Assembly: GCA_004556705.1 (NCBI GenBank)
Contig: SFGA01000008.1
Location: forward strand, 1 to 48,446
Direction: 5' to 3'
DNA length: 48,446 nt
From: Ruminococcus sp.
GTDB lineage: Bacteria > Bacillota > Clostridia > Oscillospirales > Acutalibacteraceae
In this document: piece after piece, positions 1-6,899 of the stretch
Position numbering within the stretch: position 1 is the first letter of the stretch
How the letters are laid out: each line of letters starts with the position of its first letter
Made by a program: the position numbers and the translations under genes
Notes under the pieces: model-generated
Databases searched by the model: none
Told to the model about the DNA's origin: nothing
Seen by the model: only the letters and a program-made list of their open reading frames with translations

Positions 1-99
1 GGCAAGCACGTGGGTGGAACATGCCCGCATTGGAGCGGGGAACGCTGGCCTATAAAATCCGCGAGAACCGCATAAATGCAGGCCTTACCATCAAGCGGC
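1..99. repeat. Terminal direct repeat, copy 1
   Basis: Bases 1-99 are identical to 48348-48446. A perfect 99-base overlap at the two ends is what a circular molecule gives in a k-mer assembly, so it is read as circularity and not as a biological terminal repeat. The unique genome is then 48,347 bp. The repeat starts 3 nt left of the centre of the attP-like palindrome. Confidence 0.95.
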
Positions 100-422
100 T
101 GGCAGAGCTATCTGGTGTAACGGCCTGCACTATTGGAGCGGCCGAGCACGGAAAATCCATCCCCAACCTCGCCAACATCGCCGCGATCGCAGCGGCGCTC
201 AACATCCCATCTTACATTTTTACCGAGGCCGACAAGATGCCGGAGGAAACGCTGCTCCAGCGCCTCGACAAAGCCCGCGTTATGCGCTGCCTCTCATGGC
301 CAGCTTTGGCTAAAGATATCGGCGTTGATATGGCTGATCTCTGCAAATTTAAGCAGGGCCGAAAAGTGTGGTCAGCGTTAATAGAACAAATTGTCAAATG
401 GCTTGACAATTCAAACAATTAG
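21..422 (+). CDS. HTH (XRE-like) protein; C-terminal domain of the serine recombinase fusion
   Basis: Across the circle junction this frame is continuous with the recombinase starting at 46751, so in the circular form it is residues 540-672 of a 672-residue protein. Read alone from ATG 21 it is 133 residues. Residues about 9-60 form an XRE/Cro-type helix-turn-helix (LAELSGVTACTIGAAEHG is the recognition region). Residues about 75-130 look like a second HTH-like unit (WPALAKDIGVDMADLCKF). ATG 21 has only a weak upstream GGTGG and lies inside the right arm of the attP-like palindrome, so separate translation is uncertain in the circular form. After integration this part would sit behind host DNA. 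It ends with TAG and is followed by two hairpins. A role as repressor or recombination regulator is inferred from the fold only. Confidence 0.8.
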   Translation: MPALERGTLAYKIRENRINAGLTIKRLAELSGVTACTIGAAEHGKSIPNLANIAAIAAALNIPSYIFTEADKMPEETLLQRLDKARVMRCLSWPALAKDIGVDMADLCKFKQGRKVWSALIEQIVKWLDNSNN

Positions 423-447
423 ATATATAATAAAATCACTTCGAAAA

Positions 448-470
448 GCGATGTGACATCCCCACATCGC
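448..470 (+). other. Perfect 8-bp hairpin downstream of the HTH gene
   Basis: GCGATGTG (448-455) pairs perfectly with CACATCGC (463-470) around a 7-nt loop. It lies between the stop at 422 and the terminator at 481. It has no U-run of its own. It could stabilise the 3' end of the transcript or be a protein-binding site. Confidence 0.5.
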
Positions 471-480
471 CCCCATGCCA

Positions 481-514
481 AAGAGGCCCTGCTATCAGCA
501 GAGCCTCTTTTTTT
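481..514 (+). terminator. Intrinsic terminator of the recombinase-HTH transcript
   Basis: AAGAGGC (481-487) pairs with GCCTCTT (503-509), with further CTGCT/AGCAG pairing inside, and the stem runs into a T tract to 514. It ends plus-strand transcription just before the convergent gene at 520-1053. Confidence 0.85.
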
Positions 515-519
515 ATGCG

Positions 520-1053
520 TTATTTTAAAATTTCCGGGTGCTTCAGAAACGCGAAAAGCATTTTTTTAACATACGCCGGAGGATTGCGTTTGCCTGTTTC
601 CCATTGACTCAACGTCATCAGCGGGATATCCAGCAGGTCGCTGAGCTGCTGCTGAGTGTAGCCGGCGATGATACGGGCTGCCTTGATAGGGTTGATATCG
701 CCAACCTTGTCAGCTGCAGGCTCATTATCCGCATCGCGGAAATAACAGCAATCGCCGTCAGCCCACTCCCACTCATCATCCTCACTGTCGCGCTCATACC
801 TTGCGGCTTCTACATAATATTCGGCGTATACAGTGACGCCATTGCCTACGTTCTCGATGTAGGGGCGGCACTCGTCGGAGTTGAGCAGCTCTTTGAGGTT
901 TTTCAGATTTTCGCTGCGCTGCAGTTCCTCCGGGTAACAGTCCTCCTGAGCTTCCAGGCTCACACCGGGATAATATGTTTTATAGTCTTTCCCGTGGCAG
1001 CGGCGCGGCAGCTGCACAGTGTTTTTGCATAAGGTATATAATGTTTTTTCCAT
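520..1053 (-). CDS. HTH regulator with an unknown N-terminal domain (177 aa)
   Basis: Residues about 120-168 are a clear XRE-type HTH (TQQQLSDLLDIPLMTLSQWE then GKRNPPAYVKKML). The first 120 residues are acidic, with several Cys and Trp residues, and I do not recognise them. The gene is monocistronic. It has a consensus promoter and a 13-bp inverted-repeat operator directly upstream (1128-1164), so strong expression with self-repression is likely. It is convergent with the recombinase-HTH gene and lies upstream of the terminator of the late operon. It could be a second, independent regulator, expressed in the lysogen or carried as a moron. It is not a standard CI; the CI/Cro pair is at 44.4-45.2 kb. 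Confidence 0.85.
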   Translation of the reverse strand: MEKTLYTLCKNTVQLPRRCHGKDYKTYYPGVSLEAQEDCYPEELQRSENLKNLKELLNSDECRPYIENVGNGVTVYAEYYVEAARYERDSEDDEWEWADGDCCYFRDADNEPAADKVGDINPIKAARIIAGYTQQQLSDLLDIPLMTLSQWETGKRNPPAYVKKMLFAFLKHPEILK

Positions 1054-1127
1054 AATTTTATTCCTCCTAATTTTTATCCTATATGTTTATTTCTTTACTT
1101 TTTATCTCTTACCCTTACCTTAATTAT

Positions 1128-1164
1128 ATTATATAAGTCATTGACTTATATGTCAATGACTTAT
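1128..1164 (-). promoter_or_regulatory. Consensus sigma-70 promoter with a palindromic operator
   Basis: On the minus strand TTGACA (1156-1151) and TATAAT (1133-1128) are separated by exactly 17 nt, so both hexamers are perfect consensus. A perfect 13-bp inverted repeat (1133-1145 with 1152-1164, 6-nt spacer) covers the -35 and the spacer. A bound repressor would block the polymerase. The downstream gene encodes an HTH protein, so autoregulation is the simplest reading. Confidence 0.8.
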
Positions 1165-1188
1165 CTATAAAAATCCCGAAAAAATTAT

Positions 1189-1223
1189 AAAAAAATTACC
1201 CACGAGCCGAAGCCCGTGGGTAA
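1189..1223 (-). terminator. Terminator at the end of the late operon
   Basis: TTACCCACG (1196-1204) pairs perfectly with CGTGGGTAA (1215-1223). On the minus strand the stem is followed by a U-run (A tract 1189-1195). It follows the lysis genes directly and ends minus-strand late transcription. Confidence 0.85.
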
Positions 1224-1230
1224 CATCTGA

Positions 1231-1680
1231 CTATTTGGTTAAAGCGTACACAACAGCGCCGCCGGCAACAGCCTGCCATAAGATGCGCTGACGCTCAATG
1301 CGCCGCGTCCTGCGCTGCTCCTGCTTGAGCTCCTCTGATAAGCTCGTCAATGATTTGTTTTGCTCGTCGATTATCTGATCTGATTTGCTCAACGAGCTTT
1401 TGGCAGTCTGCAGCTCCTGCCTGAGCTGACTGATTGAGCTGCTCTGCTCTGTCAGCGTGCTGCTCTGCCCGCCCAACAGCTCCTGCAGCCGATTTAACCG
1501 CTGCTCCTGCCTGTTGATTAAGCTCTGCAGCTCGGTTAACCTGCTGAGCGGCACGCTCACCATTATCTCCTGCTGGGGAGCCGCTACGGCCGCATCCGCC
1601 GCTGAGCAATAGCCCGGCAAGGCAGATAAGGCCAGCGATAATGAGAGCATAACAGATAACCTTAACCTCGCGCTCGCCAT
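1231..1680 (-). CDS. Putative spanin-like lysis protein A (overlaps B in another frame)
   Basis: From ATG 1680 (a GTG at 1689 is also possible) this encodes about 149 residues. The N-terminus looks like a signal peptide (Arg residues, then a Leu/Ser/Ala-rich core ending near GYCSAADA). The middle is a long Gln/Leu/Ser coiled coil. Near the C-terminus there is a short hydrophobic segment (ILWQAVAGGAVVYAL). A membrane-spanning coiled coil next to an endolysin fits a spanin or Rz-like protein that disrupts the outer membrane of a diderm host. It shares one ribosome binding site with frame B, whose ATG lies 4 nt upstream. I see no good lipobox. Assignment as inner or outer partner is open. Confidence 0.65.
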   Translation of the reverse strand: MASARLRLSVMLSLSLALSALPGYCSAADAAVAAPQQEIMVSVPLSRLTELQSLINRQEQRLNRLQELLGGQSSTLTEQSSSISQLRQELQTAKSSLSKSDQIIDEQNKSLTSLSEELKQEQRRTRRIERQRILWQAVAGGAVVYALTK

Positions 1681-1684
1681 GCAT
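1295..1684 (-). CDS. Putative spanin-like lysis protein B (overlaps A in another frame)
   Basis: From ATG 1684 this encodes 129 residues: a short charged N-terminus, one transmembrane helix (residues about 9-27, VICYALIIAGLICLAGLLL), then an Ala/Gln/Glu-rich coiled coil to the C-terminus. That is the layout of an inner-membrane spanin. ATG 1684 lies 6 nt after GGGGAG, better spaced than the start of frame A. The endolysin stop codon (1686-1688) is just upstream. The whole gene lies inside the DNA of frame A, as in Rz/Rz1 pairs, although here the two starts nearly coincide. Both frames keep coiled-coil-like composition, which suggests that both are translated. The family is inferred from layout, not from sequence recognition. 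Confidence 0.6.
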   Translation of the reverse strand: MHGEREVKVICYALIIAGLICLAGLLLSGGCGRSGSPAGDNGERAAQQVNRAAELNQQAGAAVKSAAGAVGRAEQHADRAEQLNQSAQAGAADCQKLVEQIRSDNRRAKQIIDELIRGAQAGAAQDAAH

Positions 1685-1685
1685 G

Positions 1686-2237
1686 TCACTCTCCCCTCTC
1701 CGTGATGTAATCAGTAATGCCGCGTGCGATGGCGCGGGCCAGCTCGTCCTGCTGGTCAATCAGCATCCGACAATCAGCATCGTTGGTAATAAATCCCATC
1801 TCGACGAGGACAGCAGGCATGTGGGTGGAGTTAAGGACGATAAGACCGGGGCGAGCTTTGACGCCTCTGTCTACCGTGCCTAAGCTGCCAGTGATTTGAC
1901 GGAGGATACAGCCTGCCAGCGTATCAGCAGTGCTCCACTTGTCATACACGAGCACCTCAGTGCCCTGTGCTGCAGGAGCAGCAGCATTACAGTGCAGGCT
2001 GACAAATATATCAGCCGGCCAGGTGTTGGCGCTGAGGCATACGTTAGTATAATCGGGGTCCTCGCCGGCAAGATTGTTGCTCTGTACGGTCTTGACCTCA
2101 CAGCTGGCGGCCGTCAGATAGCTGCCTACCAGCGCGCCTACATCACGCGCTATATCGGCCTCGGTAACGCAATAGCCACGATTGACAGCGCCGGGGTCGA
2201 TGCCCGGATGATGGCCGGGATTTAGAAACACTCTCAT
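1686..2237 (-). CDS. N-acetylmuramoyl-L-alanine amidase, Amidase_3 type (endolysin)
   Basis: This 183-residue enzyme hydrolyses the bond between N-acetylmuramic acid and L-alanine in peptidoglycan. Amidase_3 signatures are visible: the N-terminal zinc-ligand region LNPGHHPGIDPGA, the second zinc His in SLHCNA, and the catalytic Glu in VEMGFITN. It has no separate cell-wall-binding domain and no signal peptide, so it should need the holin for export. The holin lies upstream (2344-2856) and the spanin-like frames begin at its stop codon, completing a lysis cassette. A GGAAAGGA ribosome binding site precedes ATG 2237. Confidence 0.93.
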   Translation of the reverse strand: MRVFLNPGHHPGIDPGAVNRGYCVTEADIARDVGALVGSYLTAASCEVKTVQSNNLAGEDPDYTNVCLSANTWPADIFVSLHCNAAAPAAQGTEVLVYDKWSTADTLAGCILRQITGSLGTVDRGVKARPGLIVLNSTHMPAVLVEMGFITNDADCRMLIDQQDELARAIARGITDYITERGE

Positions 2238-2343
2238 AATTAATCAGATCCTTTCCGGCTAGCGAACAGCTTGATTTTGGTTGTTCACTGGCCTTTTTTA
2301 AAATGTACTTACAATTTTCGGCGAATTTCCGCAAGTATATTTT

Positions 2344-2856
2344 TTAGATACGTTTTTTCTTGATGGTATCGATTAAGCCTTGCACAGCCTCCACGCCAGC
2401 TGCGTTGAGGTTTTCTACGATGCTCAGCAGCTCCGTCGCGGTCAGATAACCGATAATTGTGCTCACAGCCCATGCGGGTTTAGACAGCTCGACCATGATA
2501 AGGTCAGCGGTCGCAGCTGCCATCACACAGACAAGGTATACTGCAATCTTTCCCAAAAAACGATGCTTCATAACTTCGCTTTTGATTTCCCCGGCCTCGC
2601 GGGCGCGCTTGATGCCGATTACGGATTTTAAAAAGCCAGGTTCAGGCACGCCATGCGCCTTAAGATACTCATACGAGATTGCCACCCATTTTGTAAAGCA
2701 GTCGACAAACACCAGCAGGCTAAACGCGTAAAACAAAATTGCGTGCTTATGCAGCAGCAGTACCATGATAGCGGTTGCGGCTGCCTTATAGCTCCAGCCG
2801 GTATACAAGGTTTTGCCTGCAGCTGCCACACTATCAAAAAAAAGTTTATAGTTCAT
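2344..2856 (-). CDS. Phage holin (Phage_holin_4-like)
   Basis: This 170-residue membrane protein has three or four hydrophobic segments (about residues 25-52, 100-120 and 128-147) and a basic C-terminus ending KKKRI. It resembles the toxin-secretion/phage-lysis holin family seen in Firmicutes phages. It permeabilises the inner membrane and lets the amidase at 1686-2237 reach the wall. It is the first gene of the lysis cassette, downstream of the fibre genes and on the same strand. Confidence 0.85.
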   Translation of the reverse strand: MNYKLFFDSVAAAGKTLYTGWSYKAAATAIMVLLLHKHAILFYAFSLLVFVDCFTKWVAISYEYLKAHGVPEPGFLKSVIGIKRAREAGEIKSEVMKHRFLGKIAVYLVCVMAAATADLIMVELSKPAWAVSTIIGYLTATELLSIVENLNAAGVEAVQGLIDTIKKKRI

Positions 2857-2916
2857 CTTTCAACCTCCTAAAAATTACATAATAAAAGCCGTTCTGTATA
2901 AGACGCCTTAAGAACC

Positions 2917-3948
2917 TTAACTGTATGTTATCAGCTTGACGCTGCCCGCGTCAGCGTCGACCTTGTCCAGCTTGGCCTTGTCAGCAGCGCTCATCAGCCC
3001 CGCGGCAGATGTCGTGGCGTTGCCCGGCTTGTCTGTCAAATCATTATAACTGCCACTTTTGGCTACAGCTGACAGATTGTTAATCTGAATTAAAAGATTC
3101 TCCCTAACGGCACTGAGCACCTCATATACAATCTTATTTTGCACAGGATTGGTTGATGTAGATGATATTTCACTGTCTACTGTAATCTGCTCTGGAATAG
3201 TTGGCTTATTAGTCAAGTCATTATAACTACCAGATGTAGCCACAGTTGCCAAACCGCTTATCATACTCGCAGGATGTGTCGGCGGATGAATGTAATAGTT
3301 TGCATTATTGGCAATTCCGTTCAGTTTAACCTTGTCTGTGCTACTCATAAGACCTGAGGATGTTGTTGTGGCATCGCCATACGTTGTATCACTTGCAGGA
3401 GGAGTGTACCCCAGAGCACCGGTTACGTTGGCCCTTGTCAGGCTGATAACGCCGCTTGATACACTTATGTTGCTGCCGATTTTCACACCGCCTAGTGTAC
3501 TACTTGTAGCATTTGGCAACGTGTAAGCACTTGGAATATCAGTTTTCTTAGCATAGGTATTAACAATGTTATTACCTGCACCATCCCTAGTAGCTGCATA
3601 TGCGGTCGCAGTTACACCTAACTTAGTGCTCATCAACGCAGATACATCAGCTTTACTAGCATAGGTAGTAGAGATTGTATTACCTGCATCATCCTGTGTA
3701 GCTCTAGCTGCTGTTTCATTTTTACCTAATTTACCATCTAAGGCTTCTTTGATAACCTTGTTTTGTACAGGGTTAGTGCTAGTAGTCGACAGCTCAGCGT
3801 CGATGGTTACCTTTTGCATCAGGCCTATAACCGGGTTACCGTCCGCACCTGTCGCCTTTACTCCGTCTGCCAAATCGGCAGCGGTGACGGTATCACCGGT
3901 AAGGTCTACCAAGGTGTTACCGCCGTATATAACTTTATTCACTGCCAT
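2917..3948 (-). CDS. Tail fibre protein with internal repeats
   Basis: This 343-residue protein is rich in Ser, Thr, Asn and Ala. Repeated blocks are visible: STNPVQNK twice, GSYNDLTNKP/GSYNDLTDKP, and GLMSSTDKVKL/GLMSAADKAKL. These are the usual repeats of trimeric phage fibre shafts. The N-terminus (KVIYGGNTLVDLTGDTVTAADL) is related to the N-terminus of the next gene (KVVYGGKTLIDLTADTVTAD), suggesting a shared baseplate-attachment or partner-binding module. The C-terminus VKLITYS resembles the end of the fibre at 7732-8505 (TKLVMYS). It probably takes part in host recognition. Confidence 0.85.
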   Translation of the reverse strand: MAVNKVIYGGNTLVDLTGDTVTAADLADGVKATGADGNPVIGLMQKVTIDAELSTTSTNPVQNKVIKEALDGKLGKNETAARATQDDAGNTISTTYASKADVSALMSTKLGVTATAYAATRDGAGNNIVNTYAKKTDIPSAYTLPNATSSTLGGVKIGSNISVSSGVISLTRANVTGALGYTPPASDTTYGDATTTSSGLMSSTDKVKLNGIANNANYYIHPPTHPASMISGLATVATSGSYNDLTNKPTIPEQITVDSEISSTSTNPVQNKIVYEVLSAVRENLLIQINNLSAVAKSGSYNDLTDKPGNATTSAAGLMSAADKAKLDKVDADAGSVKLITYS

Positions 3949-3960
3949 TTTTTACGCTCC

Positions 3961-4551
3961 TTAACCGATTGTAACGGTTTTACCACCCTGAGCATTGTCG
4001 CTCTCGTTGTATGGGATAGCGTTGACGGTTACCTGAGTAAGATAATTAAACCCCTGAGCACTGTCCGGCAGAATGGTCTGCGCCGTGGTCTTAGGTGTAG
4101 CAGTCTTAGCCTGCGCCTTAGCACCCTCAGTGCCGCTCATGGTGCCCTCAACGCCCAAGATGGATACACCAGCACGGATGTTTGTTGCGATAATCTTTGC
4201 CTGCTCCGTGCTGGAGATGGTTACCTTGCCGCTGCCGTCATGGTAGCCGATGGGGATGCTGTAGGACTCATCCTTGGTGCTGATGGTGCCGGTGACAGCG
4301 CCGTTGTTTCTCATTGTGCCGGTCAGCTTGTTGCCGTTGACGTAAGCGGTCTTGCCTGCCAAAATCTCAGCTACGGCCGCGGTAGCATCGCTGGTATCGG
4401 CATCAAATGTACAGGTACCGGTGATGGGCGAGCCGGACTTGTCGTGGGCCGTATATGTGCTCAGCAGCTTGTCAGCAGTGACGGTATCGGCCGTCAGGTC
4501 AATCAATGTTTTGCCGCCATAAACGACCTTGGAAATATTTTTGTCTGCCAT
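3961..4551 (-). CDS. Tail fibre-associated protein
   Basis: This 196-residue protein shares its first 30 residues with the fibre gene downstream (YGGKTLIDLTADTVTAD). It is followed by Gly/Thr-rich beta-type sequence with repeats of the kind G(T/S)M and TVTIG. It begins after the tyrosine recombinase gene, which lies on the opposite strand. I read it as a fibre or fibre-attachment protein. A more exact role cannot be given from sequence alone. Confidence 0.75.
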   Translation of the reverse strand: MADKNISKVVYGGKTLIDLTADTVTADKLLSTYTAHDKSGSPITGTCTFDADTSDATAAVAEILAGKTAYVNGNKLTGTMRNNGAVTGTISTKDESYSIPIGYHDGSGKVTISSTEQAKIIATNIRAGVSILGVEGTMSGTEGAKAQAKTATPKTTAQTILPDSAQGFNYLTQVTVNAIPYNESDNAQGGKTVTIG

Positions 4552-4607
4552 AAAAATTACCTCTCTTTCTGGCCTATACTTAACTGTATAGGAGATGATA
4601 GAAAAAA

Positions 4608-5639
4608 ATGAAATTACCTAATGGATTTGGCTCAATAGCCTGCTACAGCGGCAACAGACGCCGCCCCTACATCGTCAGGAAATACATCGACGGCCGCCAG
4701 AAGATAATCGGCTAGTACGCCACATATGAGGACGCTTTAGCATTTTTGGTCGACTACAACAAAAACCCGTCACTGTTTGCCCCAGCCACGATAACCTTTG
4801 CAGAGGTCTACCGGCTGATGGCTGCTGAGCGCTACCCTAAGATAGCAAAGTCAACGGCCAATAACTACAAGGCTGCCTTTAAGCATTGCCATGAGCTGCA
4901 CGGCCGCCCGTTTGCAAAATTGGAGATATCCGACCTGCAGGATGTAATCCGTGGCATGAGCCGTCGCAATATCGGCTATGCCAGCCAAAAGAAATGCCGT
5001 CAGCTGATGCATCTCATGTACGAGTATGCGGTCAAGTATAAGATTATACCGGCAGCAGCTGATATAACCTGCTACATTGACATAGACAAAAAGGTTACCA
5101 AATATCCAAAAAAGCCGTTTATCACCCGCCAGCTCAATCGTGTTAAAAAGCTGGCTAACAGTGAAGAACCACTATCACGTTGGGCAAAAGTTGTTGTAAT
5201 GATGATTTATAGCGGCGTGCGCCCGTCTGAGATGCTGGCAGTCAGAAAAGCTGACGTAAAACTAAAACAGCGTTACTTTATCGTGCGTGAATCCAAAACC
5301 GAGGCCGGGGAAAACCGCGCCGTACCCATCAGCCGTAAAGCTCTGCCCTACTACCAACTATGGATGCAGGAAAAAGGCAGAACACTCATCGTCGATGATA
5401 AAGGCGAGCAGCTATCATACCACCGATTCCGCACACGCTTTGATAATGTCATGACAGCTACGTCCTGCCACCATACGCCCCACGAATGCCGTCACACCTG
5501 TGCTACTCTTTTAGACAACGCAGGAGCTAATGACACAGCAGTCAAACGTATTCTAGGACACGCCAGCCCCGGTGTTACCAAAGGAACATACACCCACAAG
5601 TCATTACATGAGCTGAAAAAGGCAATAGATTTGATATGA
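4608..5639 (+). pseudogene. Tyrosine recombinase with an in-frame amber codon
   Basis: From ATG 4608 the frame gives an N-terminal arm-binding-like domain (MKLPNGFGSIACYSGNRRR), then TAG at 4713-4715 (codon 36), then continues in the same frame to 5639. Relatives usually have an aromatic residue here, so one base change (TAC or TAT to TAG) would explain it. The rest is complete: core-binding domain and catalytic motifs GVRPSEM (Arg), ESKTE (Lys), HECRHTC (HxxR), LGHAS (His) and the Tyr in KGTYTH. A TTG at 4746 could restart a 297-residue protein lacking the arm-binding part. TAG is a normal stop elsewhere here (for example at 422), so code reassignment is unlikely. It lies between fibre genes on the opposite strand. 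It may be a decayed integrase or a fibre invertase. Confidence 0.8.
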
Positions 5640-5641
5640 TT

Positions 5642-5731
5642 TGTTGCTAACATGTTGCTTACTCTTACATTGCTATATGCCTACATCCTGCATTATAGCT
5701 ATATCTATGCTGTTGCTATCCTGTTGCTCCC
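5642..5731. repeat. Four TGTTGCTNNC repeats downstream of the tyrosine recombinase
   Basis: TGTTGCTNNC occurs at 5642, 5653, 5711 and 5722: two pairs, each with 11-bp spacing (one helical turn), 69 bp apart. Phased direct repeats next to a tyrosine recombinase gene look like arm-type binding sites of an attachment or inversion site. The link to the recombinase is inferred from position. Confidence 0.5.
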
Positions 5732-5787
5732 GATATTTGCGTCGGAAACATGGCTCAAAACCGCATAGTTACAGGTTTTTCCCATAA

Positions 5788-6369
5788 TTAGGCATCTAAT
5801 GTAATCGCCTCGACCTCAGCAACAGTTGTCGCAGCCTCTACCTTGTCCTTAGCGGCTCTATACGCCACGTGCAGGGCGTTTGAGCGTTGTGCAACCATAG
5901 CGATAACCATACGCAAATCGTCAGCTGTTACCTTGACATCGGCATTATCTGCCGTAGTCCAATCAATGGACGCATCAGCTCCCTGTACGTCAAGAGCAAT
6001 GATAGCTGCATTAATGCGCTCGCGCGCTTTGTCATCGTAATCATATCTGTTACCGTTGTAGGTAATCGGCTCAACCTCTTTGCTGTCACGCTCAGCCTTA
6101 AGCTCTGCGATTTTGGCAGGCTTTGCAACAGCCAGCAGCTCTGCGTCTGTAGGTGCAGGCTTAGGATATACACGGCCGTCATCAGCAATGAGATATTCAC
6201 CGTCAGCATTACCGATTAATTTGTTAAAATCAGCCTGGTTAACGATGACGTAACCATTAGCAACGTATTCGGCAATTTGTTCCTCGTCGTACTCTACGGC
6301 AAGCTTGGTGTCTTTCCTCTGCCCAGCTTCAGGCAGGATGAGATATTGATTTACACGTTTATCGTTCAT
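5788..6369 (-). CDS. Tail fibre assembly-like protein with a DUF4376-type C-terminus
   Basis: This protein has 193 residues. The C-terminal 100 residues, including INAAIIALD, DWTTADNADV and LRMVIAMVAQRSNALH, match the pattern of DUF4376 domains found at the ends of phage fibre or fibre-assembly proteins. The N-terminus (residues 1-70) is an acidic alpha/beta stretch. It follows the variable fibre tip gene and its silent cassettes on the same strand as the tail operon. A chaperone or fibre-accessory role is inferred from location. Confidence 0.75.
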   Translation of the reverse strand: MNDKRVNQYLILPEAGQRKDTKLAVEYDEEQIAEYVANGYVIVNQADFNKLIGNADGEYLIADDGRVYPKPAPTDAELLAVAKPAKIAELKAERDSKEVEPITYNGNRYDYDDKARERINAAIIALDVQGADASIDWTTADNADVKVTADDLRMVIAMVAQRSNALHVAYRAAKDKVEAATTVAEVEAITLDA

Positions 6370-6385
6370 AGTTTTTTCCTTTCTA

Positions 6386-6418
6386 CGCTCACAGATTTTG
6401 CCTGTGGGCGATTTTTTA
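6386..6418 (+). terminator. Plus-strand terminator before the silent tip cassettes
   Basis: CGCTCACAG (6386-6394) pairs with CTGTGGGCG (6402-6410), with one G-T wobble, and is followed by a T tract at 6412-6417. It would stop plus-strand read-through from the tyrosine recombinase before it reaches the silent tips. Confidence 0.55.
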
Positions 6419-6475
6419 ATGATTTAGGTGTAATGGATAAGCGTAGGTTTAAATTAAGACGTTATGAGCCTTTCT

Positions 6476-6694
6476 GTGCAGTGGGGATATTGCGAAAGTA
6501 CAAGCACAGTACAGAAGCATTCTTTTGTGCTCCCCTTTGCTAAAGAGTGCTGGCATTGCTCGGTTATCCCTTGGAAAACACCAAGCAGCGGTTATTGCTC
6601 TGTCGCTTATACAGTAAGCAAAGCCGAATTTGAAAGCTATTACTATCAAGCAACGAGGACTGTATCTAATTGTTATATTGCAATAGGTGTTTAG
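6476..6694 (+). other. Silent tail-fibre tip cassette 1 (inverted orientation)
   Basis: Read on the plus strand from the crossover motif, this encodes an open tip of about 70 residues: QWGYCES, then HSFVLPFAKECWHCSVIP, and the C-terminal NCYIAIGV before TAG (6692-6694). The pattern QWG...FPxxF...IAIG is the C-terminal receptor-binding tip of short phage fibres, as in the expressed gene at 6900-7328. An in-frame stop lies just upstream (6455) and there is no convincing ribosome binding site, so it is silent as it stands. Inversion between 6477-6490 and 7134-7147 would place it in frame behind the expressed N-terminus. Confidence 0.8.
6477..6490 (+). repeat. Crossover-site candidate, copy 1
   Basis: TGCAGTGGGGATAT occurs here on the plus strand and, inverted, at 7134-7147. 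The 14-bp identity encodes the conserved QWGY segment at the start of the variable tip, which is the right place for an in-frame swap. Confidence 0.7.
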
Positions 6695-6703
6695 CAGTGG
6701 GGA
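6694..6703 (+). repeat. Crossover-site candidate, copy 2
   Basis: GCAGTGGGGA is shared with copy 1 (6478-6487) and with the inverted copy at 7137-7146. The flanking bases differ, so the common core of all three sites is these 10 bp. Confidence 0.6.
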
Positions 6704-6898
6704 ACTAACCAGCCATCGCCGATTACATTTCCATTAAGATTTGCATCAAAATGCCTTACCGTTGTGCCGCAGCTACAAGCTTCTGGTGATAGCGGTAACA
6801 TGAGCAAAAACAGGGTATGTGTTAGCAATTTAACAACAAACGGTTTTGCTATAGAGTATCCGCAAAGCACATATAATTACATAGCAATAGGCATATAA
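6694..6898 (+). other. Silent tail-fibre tip cassette 2 (inverted orientation)
   Basis: This begins at the second motif copy (GCAGTGGGGA, 6694-6703), which overlaps the last base of the stop codon of cassette 1. It encodes about 67 residues: QWGTNQPSPITFPLRFASKC, an internal VSNLTTNGFAI, and the C-terminus YNYIAIGI before TAA (6896-6898). It has no start codon or ribosome binding site of its own. It converges on the expressed tip gene, whose stop codon begins at 6900. Inversion between 6694-6703 and 7137-7146 would fuse it in frame to the expressed N-terminus. Confidence 0.8.
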
Positions 6899-6899
6899 A

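Noticed and set aside
1..99. A true biological terminal repeat of the packaged genome
   Set aside because: A length of exactly 99 bp with perfect identity fits an assembly overlap of a circular molecule, and a GpA-type terminase predicts cos ends, not long direct repeats.
4608..5639. Stop-codon reassignment (TAG read as an amino acid)
   Set aside because: Other genes here use TAG as their natural stop (for example 420-422 and 29204-29206), and no other intact gene has internal TAG codons. A point mutation is simpler.
5640..5787. CRISPR-like array
   Set aside because: There are only four short 10-bp repeats in two pairs, with unequal spacing and no cas genes.
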